NCBI GenBank assembly: GCA_036784855.1
Contig: JAZDSV010000009.1
Coordinates: forward strand, 105,001-169,000
Source: Aphelidium insulamus
Taxonomy: Eukaryota > Aphelidiomycota > Aphelidea > Aphelidiaceae
Length of the DNA: 64,000 bases
Reading direction: 5' to 3'
The notes below the pieces were generated by a model that ran no database searches, was not told the origin of the DNA, and worked only from the letters and a program-made list of their open reading frames with translations. The translations under genes were made by a program, and so were the position numbers. This document shows positions 46,414 through 56,347 of this stretch, piece by piece (the stretch's first letter is position 1; each line of letters opens with the position of its first letter).

Positions 46414-46424
46414 AGCAGACGAAC

Positions 46425-46602
46425 ATCAGCTGATCACGTGCAGACAAGGCTCTTACGTGAGCATTATTGGAGTGGGTTTGGGCTCGCATCAAAGTGGTGG
46501 CCTCGGTTAGGGATCAAAATCAAATGTCTGAAGCCAAACGGTGAAGCTGGTCAGGTGATGGCCTACAATTATGCAAATCAGGTGAGACGGTATAGATACA
46601 GA
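46425..46602 (+). pseudogene. Inverted partial copy of the lectin gene
   Basis: Plus-strand bases read through sequence encoding QGSYVSIIGVGLGSHQSGG, a deletion of about two dozen bases, then IKIKCLKPNGEAGQVMAYN and QVRRYR. They copy codons of about residues 38-85 of the lectin at 45328-45888 in the opposite orientation. The copy stops at about 46600, where it joins the 5' flank of CFAP210 copy B. Confidence 0.9.
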
Positions 46603-46622
46603 GACAGTCAGATATCAAGAGT

Positions 46623-48375
46623 ATGGAAGTGAAGCGCAAAGGGTGAGTGCGTGAACAGCTGGACTAACTGATAGCGCCAATGCACTGCGTAGGAACCCGT
46701 AGGAACAACTGGCGGCAGTTAAAAAGTCTATTGGCACAGCGTCGACACGCGCCACTCCGGCCGTGGCAGCCGAGATCGAGGAGGTGAGCCTATCTGTCAA
46801 CTGGTCTCTGCAGACAGAGCCTCACTTAACACATCGCTGTCAGCGACAACGGCAGCACGCGCTGTCCCGCGACCGCGTGGCCAAGTGGCAAAACACCGTG
46901 ACCGGCCAGCGACAGCGTAAACTGGAGGAGGCACAGCGCCGCGCCGCAGCCGAAGAGCAACGACAGCGCGCGGTCGATGAACAGTTCCAGGTGGAGGAGG
47001 CGGAGCGTCGGCGCCAGGCGATTGAGCACGCCAAGAAACTGGTGTTGTATCAGCGCAACAAGATCCGCACCGTGCACAGCGAGATCCTTCAGGACATGGT
47101 GCTGCAGGTATGCGTGGCTATGGTATGTATGTATGTACAATACGCACATTGACACTGTGCAGGAGAGGGACGCGCAGATTGTACACCGCGCCGCCAAGGA
47201 ACAGTTGATGGCCGGCGTGGACGAGGAGTGGCGCCGTGACTATGACCGCGCCGAGGAGGCAAAACACACGGCCCGCATCCAGGCACAACACGCCGCCCAG
47301 GAGCGCACACGTCAGACCGCGCGCGAACAGCAGGAACAGCACCGCGCGCGTCTGGATGCAGCAGCCGCCGTCAAGCAGCAGCAGATCGCCGAGCGCCGTG
47401 ATCTGATGCACCAGGCGCAGCTGCATGCCGACGAGCAGCGGGTGAAGGAGGCGGCGCAGTGACAAGCAGCTGCGACTGTTTGACGAGATGAAGCAGCTAA
47501 AGTTGCAGTCGACGTCCATTGCGGCGGCCACCGAGCAGCGCTGGCACGCCATGGAGGAGACGTCGCTGCAGTGGGTCGGCATCAAGGACCGTCAGAATGC
47601 ACAGCGCAAGGCCGCCGAGCAGCAGTTCATGCGGTACATAGTATACTATATATCTGTACATATATGTGTCTATATAACACACTTGCAGCGATAACCAGCA
47701 GCGCATTGAACAGTGTGGACGGACGCAGTGGGCGCGCATTGTCGAGGATCGCGCCAAAAAGGACAACTGGGTCACGGCGCGTGCCCACGAACACACCGAG
47801 GCGTCCACATTCGACAATGCACACCTGGAAGAGCATCACGCCGCCCAGGCCAAGATCAATGCCGAGCAGAAGCAGCAGCGCGAGCAAATTGTACGTAACT
47901 ATACATCCTGTATATGTACTGTATGTTGTATTATATCGTAGCCATACCAACTACTACATATATACACACTCCCGTAACACATTACACATGGTAGGCAGCG
48001 GCCAAGGCCGAGAAGGAGGCGCAGCGACTCGCGGAGAAGCAGCGGATCAAGGAGGAGAACGATGCCACTGCACAGCTGGTTGAGGTGGAGAAACAGTCGC
48101 GCCGCCACCAGGCACGACAGCAGGCACTCGCCATCCAGTCAGTGCACCAGCAACAGACCGAGGTCAAACGTGCCAAGGAGCAGGCGGAACGAGACGCGGT
48201 CATCCTGCACCTGAAGAGTCAGGCGGCGGCAAACAGCGACGATCGCCGCGAGGTGGAACAGTATGTCGACTCCGTTCTGGCCGAGCCGTGGATGCAGGCC
48301 AACCCGTACAAGAAGAGCAGCAGTCACTACGTGGCCCGTGCCATGGCCGGCGATGCATCGCGTCTCTCGGCATGA
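46623..48375 (+). pseudogene. CFAP210 copy B, near-identical but broken duplicate
   Basis: Exons and introns match copy A almost base for base, so this is a DNA-level duplicate and not a processed copy. Two lesions are visible. Near 46690-46710 the WIIPSTQLA region is deleted and rearranged so the frame gives NP-stop or a shifted frame. At 47452-47461, GCGGCGGCGCGTGAC of copy A has become GCGGCGCAGTGAC, a 2-base loss that creates TGA. The rest of the coiled coil stays open. The duplicated block spans about 39970-41889 and 46604-48499. Confidence 0.88.
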
Positions 48376-48429
48376 CTATGTAGTAACGGATACAATATCT
48401 GTCCAAGGTTGTAGTCCAATAGAGAAGTC

Positions 48430-48469
<40 letters not shown>

Positions 48470-48470
48470 T
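48430..48470. repeat. (AGT)n microsatellite, 3' of CFAP210 copy B
   Basis: A pure AGT run matching the one after copy A, part of the duplicated block. Confidence 0.9.
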
Positions 48471-48513
48471 GTATATGGATAGCTGTCCAACTGTCTCGTG
48501 CTGTAATGGACTA

Positions 48514-49352
48514 CTACTTTCCATAGATCAGTTCGTACAAGTGCAGTCGAATGTGGTTGCGGATGGCGTGGCGCAGTTCCTTGCGGCGCACCCCAAACAC
48601 TTGCGTGGTCATGGTTTCAAACAGGCGCTCGGTGCCCTGTAGCCGCGAGGCGAGTTGTTTAGAGAATATGTAGTATATGTAGAGCTATATAAATGTTTAG
48701 TTTACCTTGGTCACAAAGTCCGACTCGAGCAGGCGCGCCGCTTCGGCATTCTTCTTCTGGTTGATGAGTTCGCGCGACGCCCCGCTGACATCCTGCTCCC
48801 AGCCAGCGCGTCCCAGCTGCGTGTACGAGTGACGGTCGAACGCGCGGTCATAGCCCGGCCACAGTCCGGTGTCGGGGTTGTAGAACAGCTCCGTGATCAT
48901 CCCGTACACCAGCACCGCCACATCCTTGTCCGACTTGATCTCGGTGATGGCCAGTGTGCTGGGCACATCGACTACCGTGGCTGGCTGTGCGGCTACCGGT
49001 GTCACGGGCTCTGCCTGATACACAACCGCGGTGTCAGTAGCGTCTGACAGAGGCAGTAACCGTCACCAACATTGTCCGGCGCCAGTCCGTCATCCGCCGC
49101 CGCCACCCCGTTCCACAGCTTCTTCAACTCGGCAAAGTCCTGGCCGCGCTTCTTGAACCGCAGCGTCATGTTCTTGGCCGCCTCGTAGTTGTTGCTGCCC
49201 ATTTCTGCGAGACCCGTCTGCGCCGTATCATCCAGCGCCTCGGTCAGGGACTTGTAGTGCTGCACCAGGTCGCCCAGGTGCTTGACACCCTTGACCTTGA
49301 GTGTGGCCGTGAGCTGCTGGTCAAACACATTGGCACCGAGTGCTGGTGGCAT
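48514..49352 (-). CDS. Conserved-looking protein of unknown family
   Basis: Three exons give about 245 residues. Exon 1 (ATG 49352) reads MPPALGANVFDQQLTATLKV and includes HYKSLTEALDDTAQTGLAEM and AKNMTLRFKKRGQDFAELKK. After an intron (about 49020-49070) comes an Ala/Pro/Val-rich linker, then SDKDVAVLVYGMITELFYNP and DTGLWPGYDRAFDRHSYTQL. A second intron (about 48650-48714) leads to TERLFETMTTQVFGVRRKEL and a C-terminus ending in LYELIYGK. It is soluble and mostly helical. I do not recognise the family. It is convergent with CFAP210 copy B, 138 bp apart, which suggests that it originally followed the single CFAP210 gene. Confidence 0.75.
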
Positions 49353-49449
49353 ATTGATGGGTTTATTGTAACACTTGGTGTTTTATGGAGTGGCTGTGGT
49401 GGTGTGTGTGTGTGTGTCTGTGTGTATGTACAATGTACATACACAGCAA

Positions 49450-50904
49450 CTAGAGAACCACGTCACAGAGCGCATTTAACTTTGGCGATACTTGCATGTT
49501 GGCTAAGCGCAGACACCAACGAAGATCCTGCAGATTCTGCCGCAGTTTGGCGGTGACTTTGCCGGTGAATGATTCGATCTTCTGCTTGAGTGAGAGCAGT
49601 GCACCGCCGCTTCGATACTCGTGGCACCACGCTACCGGTGCGGATGCACTCATTTGTTGCCGCAAAATTTTGTTAATTATCTCCTGGTCGCAGGGTGAAA
49701 ACGGTGTGACTGCAGCGACAGGGTCCGCAATAACCTCGGCCAGCTTTGCTCGCGCCAACCAATTTGCTCTGGGACCCGCGGAACTAGACACTCGCAACGA
49801 TGTTACACTGCGGCAGTATTCGAGATAGTCCCACTTGATGCCGGCATTTTGGTACTCTACAGCTATGCGTTCAAAATACTTGTAGTCTTCTTGTTCGACA
49901 ATCTTCATCATTAAAGGTCCCAGTACGTCCCTGAGTGCAGGATCCCAAATGATCGAACGTACTTTGAGGTTTCTGGTAGCGCTATGGCTCAATTGCGCGG
50001 CCTCGATAGACTTTTTAATCACAAAAGCCTTCATGTCGCCGCGTTCGCCATCAATGTACCGCCGAACAGCAGAGTGAAATTGATCGACACTCAACATGGG
50101 ATAAACGCCCAATACAGCACTTGCATAAAACTTGTGTGGCTCCATTAGCGGCTTAATTATCTCCAAGTACCGTTCCACTTGATATCTGCTGGAATATTCG
50201 ACCAATTTCTGCATCAGCTTGGATCCAGGTGACGCGGCCGCCGCAAGTAATTGACATGAATACCGAGTAAGCTGTATGCCAATACGCTTGAAAATCCCAG
50301 TCATCACGTGAAACTCGATAGCCAGCGGAGAAGCAGCAAACGCTTCATGGAACCATCGTGCCAGCACGGGGGCCACGGCATTGTGGATGCCCACGCTGGT
50401 GTAAAGGCGGAACACTTGATCGATGGCTTCAATCGCAATATCTATCCCACTGATGGTCGGTTCCAGACGAAGAAACCGCGGCTGAAAACGATACAGCTCA
50501 CTTTTGAGGCACTCTGTTACCGCCAATGGCAGCATCGATGTCAAATCCCTGGGCGTCCAGTCAAACACTATAGTGCCATCCACCGCATAATACGTGAGTT
50601 GGCTATTCATCAGCGAGCATGCGTTATCCAAGTGACCTGAATAGATTCTGCTACGAATGGATGTCATCGAGCCTGATGGCTGAATAGTGGCTGGCGACGT
50701 GACTCCACCAGCGGGGAAATCGACACTGGAAGGCGAGTTCCACGTGGGCCACGTGGAACTCGCCGAGACTCCACGTGACGTGGGGATGTATTCTGGAGCA
50801 CGGGCGTTCAGGTCGGAGGTGAATTCATCGATTGTTTCGCAAGCTCCACAGTGCAGCATGGCAAGTAGGGCCAAGATACCGCGGTTTGTCCAGCAAACAT
50901 GCAT
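49450..50904 (-). CDS. Secreted WTPR/PFSxCD family protein, member 1
   Basis: An intronless ORF of 484 codons. It opens with a signal peptide (MHVCWTNRGILALLAMLHCG). A Pro/Ser/Thr-rich stretch follows to about residue 85, then the family motif VFDWTPRDL near residues 113-121. The long middle is leucine-rich and probably all helical (VLARWFHEAF, KLMQKLVEYSSRYQVERYLE, HKFYASAVLGVYPMLSVDQF). The C-terminal signature is PFSPCDQEIINKIL, then WCHEYRSGGALLSLKQKIES and a final helix. The same order occurs in the three following minus-strand genes. I know no named domain that matches. A secreted, possibly host- or environment-facing role is inference. Confidence 0.85.
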   Translation of the reverse strand: MHVCWTNRGILALLAMLHCGACETIDEFTSDLNARAPEYIPTSRGVSASSTWPTWNSPSSVDFPAGGVTSPATIQPSGSMTSIRSRIYSGHLDNACSLMNSQLTYYAVDGTIVFDWTPRDLTSMLPLAVTECLKSELYRFQPRFLRLEPTISGIDIAIEAIDQVFRLYTSVGIHNAVAPVLARWFHEAFAASPLAIEFHVMTGIFKRIGIQLTRYSCQLLAAAASPGSKLMQKLVEYSSRYQVERYLEIIKPLMEPHKFYASAVLGVYPMLSVDQFHSAVRRYIDGERGDMKAFVIKKSIEAAQLSHSATRNLKVRSIIWDPALRDVLGPLMMKIVEQEDYKYFERIAVEYQNAGIKWDYLEYCRSVTSLRVSSSAGPRANWLARAKLAEVIADPVAAVTPFSPCDQEIINKILRQQMSASAPVAWCHEYRSGGALLSLKQKIESFTGKVTAKLRQNLQDLRWCLRLANMQVSPKLNALCDVVL

Positions 50905-51072
50905 GTCAGTTTATTAACGTTCAACGCGTAGTTAAAGAGTTAATGAAGACTTAATGATGTTCATCGTTGGGTTAATGTTTACAAGGAGTTGACCCCCTGA
51001 ACCCCTCGCTTCACATTAGCAAAAAGAAAGAAAATATCTCTTGTATATTATCGTCACGAATAAAGTCGTAAG

Positions 51073-52491
51073 CTAAGCCCCCGCAAGCAACATCAATTGC
51101 GGCGATACTGCCATTTTCGCGGCAACAAGACACCGTTTGAGGTCTTGAATTTTGATGAGCATTAGGCGATCAACTGTTCCGGCGAATGATTCAATTTTTT
51201 TCAGGTGCATCAACGCACCACCGGCATGATATTCACGGCACCATGGCGCATCTTTCTTGCTGCGATTCTTTACGGCATTGATAATTTCCTGGTCGCATGG
51301 GGAAAACGGGGTTTTAGAACCAACAGTATCCCACAACTGTTCCACATATTTCGCCTTTCGTGCACAGTCGTGGCCGTATTCCTTAATATCCATTCGCAAA
51401 CGGTACATGTCACGACAGATTGCAAGGTAATTTGGCTCAAACCCCATATGGTAGTAAGCATTGGCAATCTCCGAAAAAATTTTATAGCCTCGGACTTTGT
51501 TCGTTTCTTCAAATGCGAATTCGAAATCCACACTTAGCTCAGAGTGCGCTAGTATAGCATATAATTTACCCATTCGAGACTCGAACGTGGCACTATCCAG
51601 AGCAGCCATCAATGCTTTTCCAACAATAAACACTTTCAAATTTCCAGACTTGCCGTCAATGTAACTCAGCACTCTATCTTCAAACCGATCAACTTTGAGA
51701 TTCGGATCCAGGCCTAAAAATATGCTGGAATAGAAAGCGTAAGGTTCCAAGTGAGGTTGGATATAGCTCAGATATGCATCGAATTGATAGAAGCTAGCGT
51801 GTCTCGTAATGCCTTGCAACATTCTTTGGCGTTTATGGCAGTTTGCTGTGTTTGCTAGAACGTCGAACGAGTACTGGGTGAGAGGTGCGTCGTGCTGTGT
51901 AACCAGACGCCACAACTGCTGCGTCTGCGTGTGTGGCGAAGACTCTGAGTATATAGTGAAGAGCCACTTTGCTAGCTTTGGTGCCACCATGTTATCTTCA
52001 CCGACCGATGTAAAAAAGCGAAACGCACGTGCCACGGCGTCAAACGCCACGTCAAGGCCCAAATTCGTGTGACGAGATGCGTACAGAGAGCTCAGGTCGA
52101 GCGCATAGGGCAGGCCTACTTTGAGAGCCTCCAAAAGGCAATCAGCCAACAAAGCACCGACATTTTTGGTGATTCGCGGCGTCCATTCGAAAACTGGAAA
52201 GTTGTCCACCGCTGAGAACGTAAATTGATCCCATACCAAAGAGCAGTCAATCTGGCGCGTTGCAGCGCTAAACAATTCGGGCTGGTGCGCGCGCGGCGTG
52301 TTCACTTCCAAAAAGTTGCCTGCCGACGCACCGACAACAGCAGCAGTACGCAGTGTGCCAGTAGACGTTCCAGGGACGTACGGAGCAGCGTATGGGTTCA
52401 GACCAGAGCTAGGTGCCTTTTCTTGGCCAGGATGGCACTCTGCCGCGGATAGAGACACGATAATCACCGTAGCGGCTGCGAGAAAAATCAT
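51073..52491 (-). CDS. Secreted WTPR/PFSxCD family protein, member 2
   Basis: Intronless. ATG 52491 is preferred over the upstream ATG at 52536 because it begins a clean signal peptide (MIFLAAATVIIVSLSAAECH). The mature N-terminus holds LNPYAAPYVPG, shared with member 3 as LNPHAAPYQP. The family motif here is VFEWTPRITK near residues 100-110. Helical middle segments (AFYSSIFLGLDPNLKVDRFE) align with member 1. The C-terminus has PFSPCDQEIINAVK, WCREYHAGGALMHLKK and LKRCLVAAKM. About 472 residues. The coding sequence is AT-richer than the housekeeping genes. Confidence 0.85.
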   Translation of the reverse strand: MIFLAAATVIIVSLSAAECHPGQEKAPSSGLNPYAAPYVPGTSTGTLRTAAVVGASAGNFLEVNTPRAHQPELFSAATRQIDCSLVWDQFTFSAVDNFPVFEWTPRITKNVGALLADCLLEALKVGLPYALDLSSLYASRHTNLGLDVAFDAVARAFRFFTSVGEDNMVAPKLAKWLFTIYSESSPHTQTQQLWRLVTQHDAPLTQYSFDVLANTANCHKRQRMLQGITRHASFYQFDAYLSYIQPHLEPYAFYSSIFLGLDPNLKVDRFEDRVLSYIDGKSGNLKVFIVGKALMAALDSATFESRMGKLYAILAHSELSVDFEFAFEETNKVRGYKIFSEIANAYYHMGFEPNYLAICRDMYRLRMDIKEYGHDCARKAKYVEQLWDTVGSKTPFSPCDQEIINAVKNRSKKDAPWCREYHAGGALMHLKKIESFAGTVDRLMLIKIQDLKRCLVAAKMAVSPQLMLLAGA

Positions 52492-52559
52492 TTTCACTTT
52501 TTGACTCCCTGATAAAAAATCGTTTTCACTTTTCACCAGGGGTCTGAAGGCTTCATCGC

Positions 52560-52985
52560 ATTAAAAATTCCATAAGATAGAAATTTGGCGACATTCACTA
52601 GGTCATCATCTGGTCCCGAAGGCATTGACGTAACTGCAAGGTCTACCGCTGGAGAGCAAAGGTAATCTCTCCGGTAAACATTCAATTTTTCGCTTCAGCG
52701 CCGACAACGCCCCATCATTTCCATGCAACACACCACGACGCCCTTGGATGTACCGCACTTGAAGATATTCGGTTGATTACATCAAGGTCGCAAGCGGAAA
52801 ACGGTGTCACGTAGCCATCTGGATCTTCAAATTTCTCGTTTTTTTTTAGTAAACGAAAAGTAAACGCAGTAACAGAAATGTGCAGAAACGGTCGGCAAAA
52901 TTCTTTGTCCATGACGTTAACAAGTACGTGTAGCGAATAGTGCGTAAGAGGAACGACGCACTAATGGCTAGACGAAGGCTAGGAT
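52560..52985 (-). pseudogene. Relic of a secreted WTPR/PFSxCD family gene
   Basis: A minus-strand piece encodes DGYVTPFSACDLDVINRIS and ASWC, then a frame change to GNDGALSALKRKIECLPER. Before it comes a middle-domain scrap (SLHVLVNVMDK, like ALHLLVHSMGD of member 3). The N-terminus, signal peptide and WTPR motif are missing and much of the middle is deleted. It lies between members 2 and 3. Confidence 0.85.
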
Positions 52986-53056
52986 GTACTCAAGAAATTT
53001 TAGGAGGATAGGTTCTTTATTACCTTAACAAACTGAACATGATATGTGCCACGGAT

Positions 53057-54601
53057 TTAAAAAGGTCGAGTCCAAATCATTGCATCCGCGCTGGCAAGCC
53101 TCAAAAGATTGGACGTAATCTCTTTAGAAATTCCAGCATCCCACAAGCATTTCACCAAAAGCTGATAATATCGCGATTTTCCCGCAGACCCCAACTGATA
53201 TGAAGCAATTTTGCGTCGAAGATTTTGGAGTAGGCCACCATCCCGATACTCCAGACGCCATCCTTTCGTTACTTCCAATGACTGGTGCAATACGGTTTCC
53301 ACATTACTTTTTTTAGCAAATGAGTTGGAGATGCGCGCAACAACTTGATTTATCACCAAAAGATCGCATGTTGAGAACGGCTCAGAATAACCCGCAGGAT
53401 CAAACAACATTTCGGTGAATTCCAGTTTTTCATACACCATTTGTATCCCGAAGACTTGAGCATCAGAGAAGACGCAGTTACAAACGGCAAGATAATTAGC
53501 CTCAATAGATGATTGATGGAAAATGATTGCGACTTTCTTAAACCTGTTGTAAGTGGCACTTTGAAAAGTCCGCTTAAAAGCCATACTCACTGACAACGAT
53601 GATGGCCTCGTCAATAGCACGATTTTCAATTTTTCCGTCATACGTTTAGATTCCTTTTCGAAGATGATGTGAATTAACGCGTTTGACATGACATAGCCTT
53701 GTATAAATTCGTCTGATTCTTGGGCCATATGCTTTTGACTAATTTTAATCACTTGCTCTGCGCTTAAGGAAAAGGTTTGGCGGTCACAATAGTGGTACAT
53801 AACTCCCAATATTTTATCGTCGTTGTAGCTACTCGCGCAAGCAATTACATCACCAATAAACTTGAGATGTTCTTGTGACCAACCCTGATCAATAATGGCC
53901 AATACATCCCCCATCGAATGGACTAGCAGGTGCAGTGCATAACGGGACAATTTGTTGGGCTTCTTAACAAGATCGACTAATCGCGGCGGAATATTGAACC
54001 TTTTGCCTGCGTTGGATATCTCGAGAAGCCATCGAAGCAACACCGGAGCACTATGACTGCATTCATGAATGCTGGTATGTTGAAAAAGCTGGCAAATGAT
54101 ATCAAAGACTGGATCCAAGTAGCGCTGCGGATGAAGGTATTGAACCGCGTTTCCAATGTGCAACTTTCGAGGACGAGCCTGAAGCGACAGCTCCTTCAGA
54201 CATTTGTCCATTACGTATATCTCGTTAACATCGCGATAATATCTTGGCGTCCAGTCGAAAAGCATGTAATCGCCGGCCGAAAAGAAGGTAAATTGTGCCT
54301 TCATTCCTTGGCAGATATCGGGGATCATCTGCCCAAAATCTTTCAGCGGTATCAACGGTGCACCATTAATGTTGTTCAGATAGCCAGCGTGCATTATATG
54401 TGCCCCAGCATGCGCATTCACCACGTCCACGCGTGCATCGTTCATCGGTACGTTGGCATTTGCAGCGGGCTGATATGGTGCGGCATGTGGATTCAAGCGC
54501 TTCAAAAAGACATCATTGGATTCGTTCGGGTTCGGTTGACAGTTCGCGGAGAAGAAACCATTTCCCAGAGCCACAACAAAGCAGCCCCACGACACGCGCA
54601 T
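53057..54601 (-). CDS. Secreted WTPR/PFSxCD family protein, member 3
   Basis: Intronless, 514 codons from ATG 54601. The signal peptide is MRVSWGCFVVALGNGFFSAN. Next is LNPHAAPYQPAAN, then FFSAGDYMLFDWTPRYYRD. The middle is helical (PVLLRWLLEISNA, SRYALHLLVHSMGDVLA), aligning with the other members. The C-terminal signature is PFSTCDLLVINQVV. The usual WC is replaced by WR in KGWRLEYRDGGLLQNLRRKI, so the second conserved cysteine is missing in this member. It ends with a helix and ADAMIWTRPF. Confidence 0.85.
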   Translation of the reverse strand: MRVSWGCFVVALGNGFFSANCQPNPNESNDVFLKRLNPHAAPYQPAANANVPMNDARVDVVNAHAGAHIMHAGYLNNINGAPLIPLKDFGQMIPDICQGMKAQFTFFSAGDYMLFDWTPRYYRDVNEIYVMDKCLKELSLQARPRKLHIGNAVQYLHPQRYLDPVFDIICQLFQHTSIHECSHSAPVLLRWLLEISNAGKRFNIPPRLVDLVKKPNKLSRYALHLLVHSMGDVLAIIDQGWSQEHLKFIGDVIACASSYNDDKILGVMYHYCDRQTFSLSAEQVIKISQKHMAQESDEFIQGYVMSNALIHIIFEKESKRMTEKLKIVLLTRPSSLSVSMAFKRTFQSATYNRFKKVAIIFHQSSIEANYLAVCNCVFSDAQVFGIQMVYEKLEFTEMLFDPAGYSEPFSTCDLLVINQVVARISNSFAKKSNVETVLHQSLEVTKGWRLEYRDGGLLQNLRRKIASYQLGSAGKSRYYQLLVKCLWDAGISKEITSNLLRLASADAMIWTRPF

Positions 54602-54812
54602 GTTTTATTTAATAATCGTTTCGAATCGAGATCTCGTGCATCTTGAAAATCGCGTGCAAATCTGCACACCACATGATTGGTTGAAAGTTTGAGGTGATTT
54701 TCTGCTGAAAAATGGCCACACAAATCTTCTATCGCACTTCTGATCTCATCACCGAATAATTCAACATTGTATTCACTGTTATCAACACAAAAGCATTTGT
54801 GTCGAAATATAT

Positions 54813-54858
54813 GCTTAAATCTAGCTACACAAATGCTTTCGTGTAGCTGAATTTAAGC
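54813..54858. repeat. Strong hairpin: 18-bp stem, 10-nt loop
   Basis: Arms 54813-54830 and 54841-54858 are inverted repeats with two mismatches. A second, overlapping inverted pair (54785-54802 with 54827-54844) allows an alternative fold. It lies just 3' of member 4 (stop at 54867) and upstream of member 3. It could be a 3'-end processing structure or the end of a small transposon. Confidence 0.8.
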
Positions 54859-54866
54859 TTCTATTT

Positions 54867-56347
54867 CTAATGGGGATAAAATATCCACGGCCAAGTCGGT
54901 AGTGCATTTGAAGCTGCTAGGCGACAAAGGTTTGAATTAATTTCTTGGTGCATTCCTTCAGTTTCCCATAAGCACTGGAGAAGCCATTTGTAAAGCAGCA
55001 CTTTGTCACCGGCATCCCCGCTGTGTGCTGTAACTTTACGCTTCAAGTTCACCAGCAATCCATTGTCCTTGTATTCCTGGCACCATTTTTGAGGCGGAGA
55101 ATCCAACTGCGCAATCATCAGCACATCACACGCCGAAAACGGGCCTTGATAGCTGTCAAAAGTTTGATCGACCACTTGAACCTTATAAATGAATTCCAAT
55201 TTTCGTTTTGGGGACTCTGGACCAAGTCAGGGACAAGTTGACAGACGTTTAAAAAGTTTGCAGGATATCGAAGCTGACGAAATGCATCGGCAACTTTTTT
55301 AAAAACGTCGTTATTGGAATATAAAAACGCCTCGACAAAGGCATCATGCACTGCTGACACCGGCGGCCCAAAGCTCAATATAGCCCTCATTTTGAATAGC
55401 CGCATCAAATCTAAACTGTGAAATGAGGCTCTCATCGCCTTGGCGAAAATAAAATGTTGCAATCCCGGATCGGTTTCTTGCAGCAGACAAGAGTGAAGCA
55501 GATTGGAAAAATCCAAAGTGCTCATTTTTGGCGGCACACCACGGAATGCGCTCGCATAAAAATTTTTCTTTGCTGTTGCCCTATGGGATTCATATAGTGT
55601 AGCCAAAATATCCTTGTTCTGAAAGCGACTCGCCAATACTGTGAACTTGTCCAAGATATAAAAAAAAATTATGTCAGGCAGGCGCGAAAGTGACTGCAAC
55701 GACCCTGCCACCAGTTTCCATCGTATAGCACGGTTTCCGGAATCATCGCTAATGAGAAGATCCAGCATTTTGTGCACGAGCTTATTTCCGGGCTCCAAAA
55801 TCAAGTGGATAAGCCAACGCAAAAGATCTTGAGCAACTAATGCTTTATCTTCTGTGCACATCTCTCGAAACAATTTGTTAATGGCTTGGTATGCGGTCCA
55901 TTGGTTGCTGGGAGTGGTTGCAGGATTCAAAATTACTACCCCAGGTAACGCATGCTGAAGTAACAAACGAAAACACTTGACAATCATGATGGAATCGAAA
56001 CTGTCCCCACCAGGTGTCCAGTCGAATACAACTTGTTCACCAAAATCTGTGGAAATCGCATGAAAGACCAACTGCTTCTTCAGTGGTTTACAGAGAGCGA
56101 GCGAGTACTTCTCAATGTAGTCATATGGAAGTGGACGTCGAAAATCGGATAGGGGATTGCATTGTGCGGTACGAAATAGGTGTAGACCGTGTTGTGGGTA
56201 CGCCACTAAATTCCGCGAATCGTCATTATCGGAGGGCGTAACTATCAACGAACGCGCGTCATGCTCGTCCGGCCAGCAGCTAGTAACGGAAAAGAGAGCA
56301 CACGGTGCGATAATAGCAGCAAATATCCGGCACGCGTACGGTTGCAT
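54867..56347 (-). pseudogene. Secreted WTPR/PFSxCD family, member 4, with a frameshift
   Basis: The signal peptide begins at ATG 56347 (MQPYACRIFAAIIAPCALFS); an upstream ATG at 56425 would add a non-hydrophobic leader. The WTPR motif is altered to VFDWTPGGDS. The middle domain is intact (LARWL-like DLLRWLIHLILE, NFYASAFRGVPPKM). Near 55185-55215, in an A/C-rich run, the frame must change for the C-terminal signature QGPFSACDVLMIAQ and WCQEYKDNGLLVNLKRKV to follow. Without a shift the first frame ends at 55118. No intron with usual ends fits clearly. It is either a real one-base lesion or a sequencing error. Confidence 0.75.

Larger units (their letters stand above)
45889..46424. other. Intergenic, rearranged, with palindromes and repeats
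   Basis: There is no gene. The stretch holds a 26-bp perfect palindrome, a 23-bp unit repeated three times and a 32-bp perfect palindrome, each listed separately. Its AT content is high. Confidence 0.6.

Noticed and set aside
41808-48470. AGT repeats considered as a CRISPR-like or regulatory array
   Set aside because: They are plain trinucleotide microsatellites, duplicated along with CFAP210.
54053-54646. 197-codon plus-strand ORF
   Set aside because: It is the antisense shadow of secreted family member 3 and has no signature of its own.
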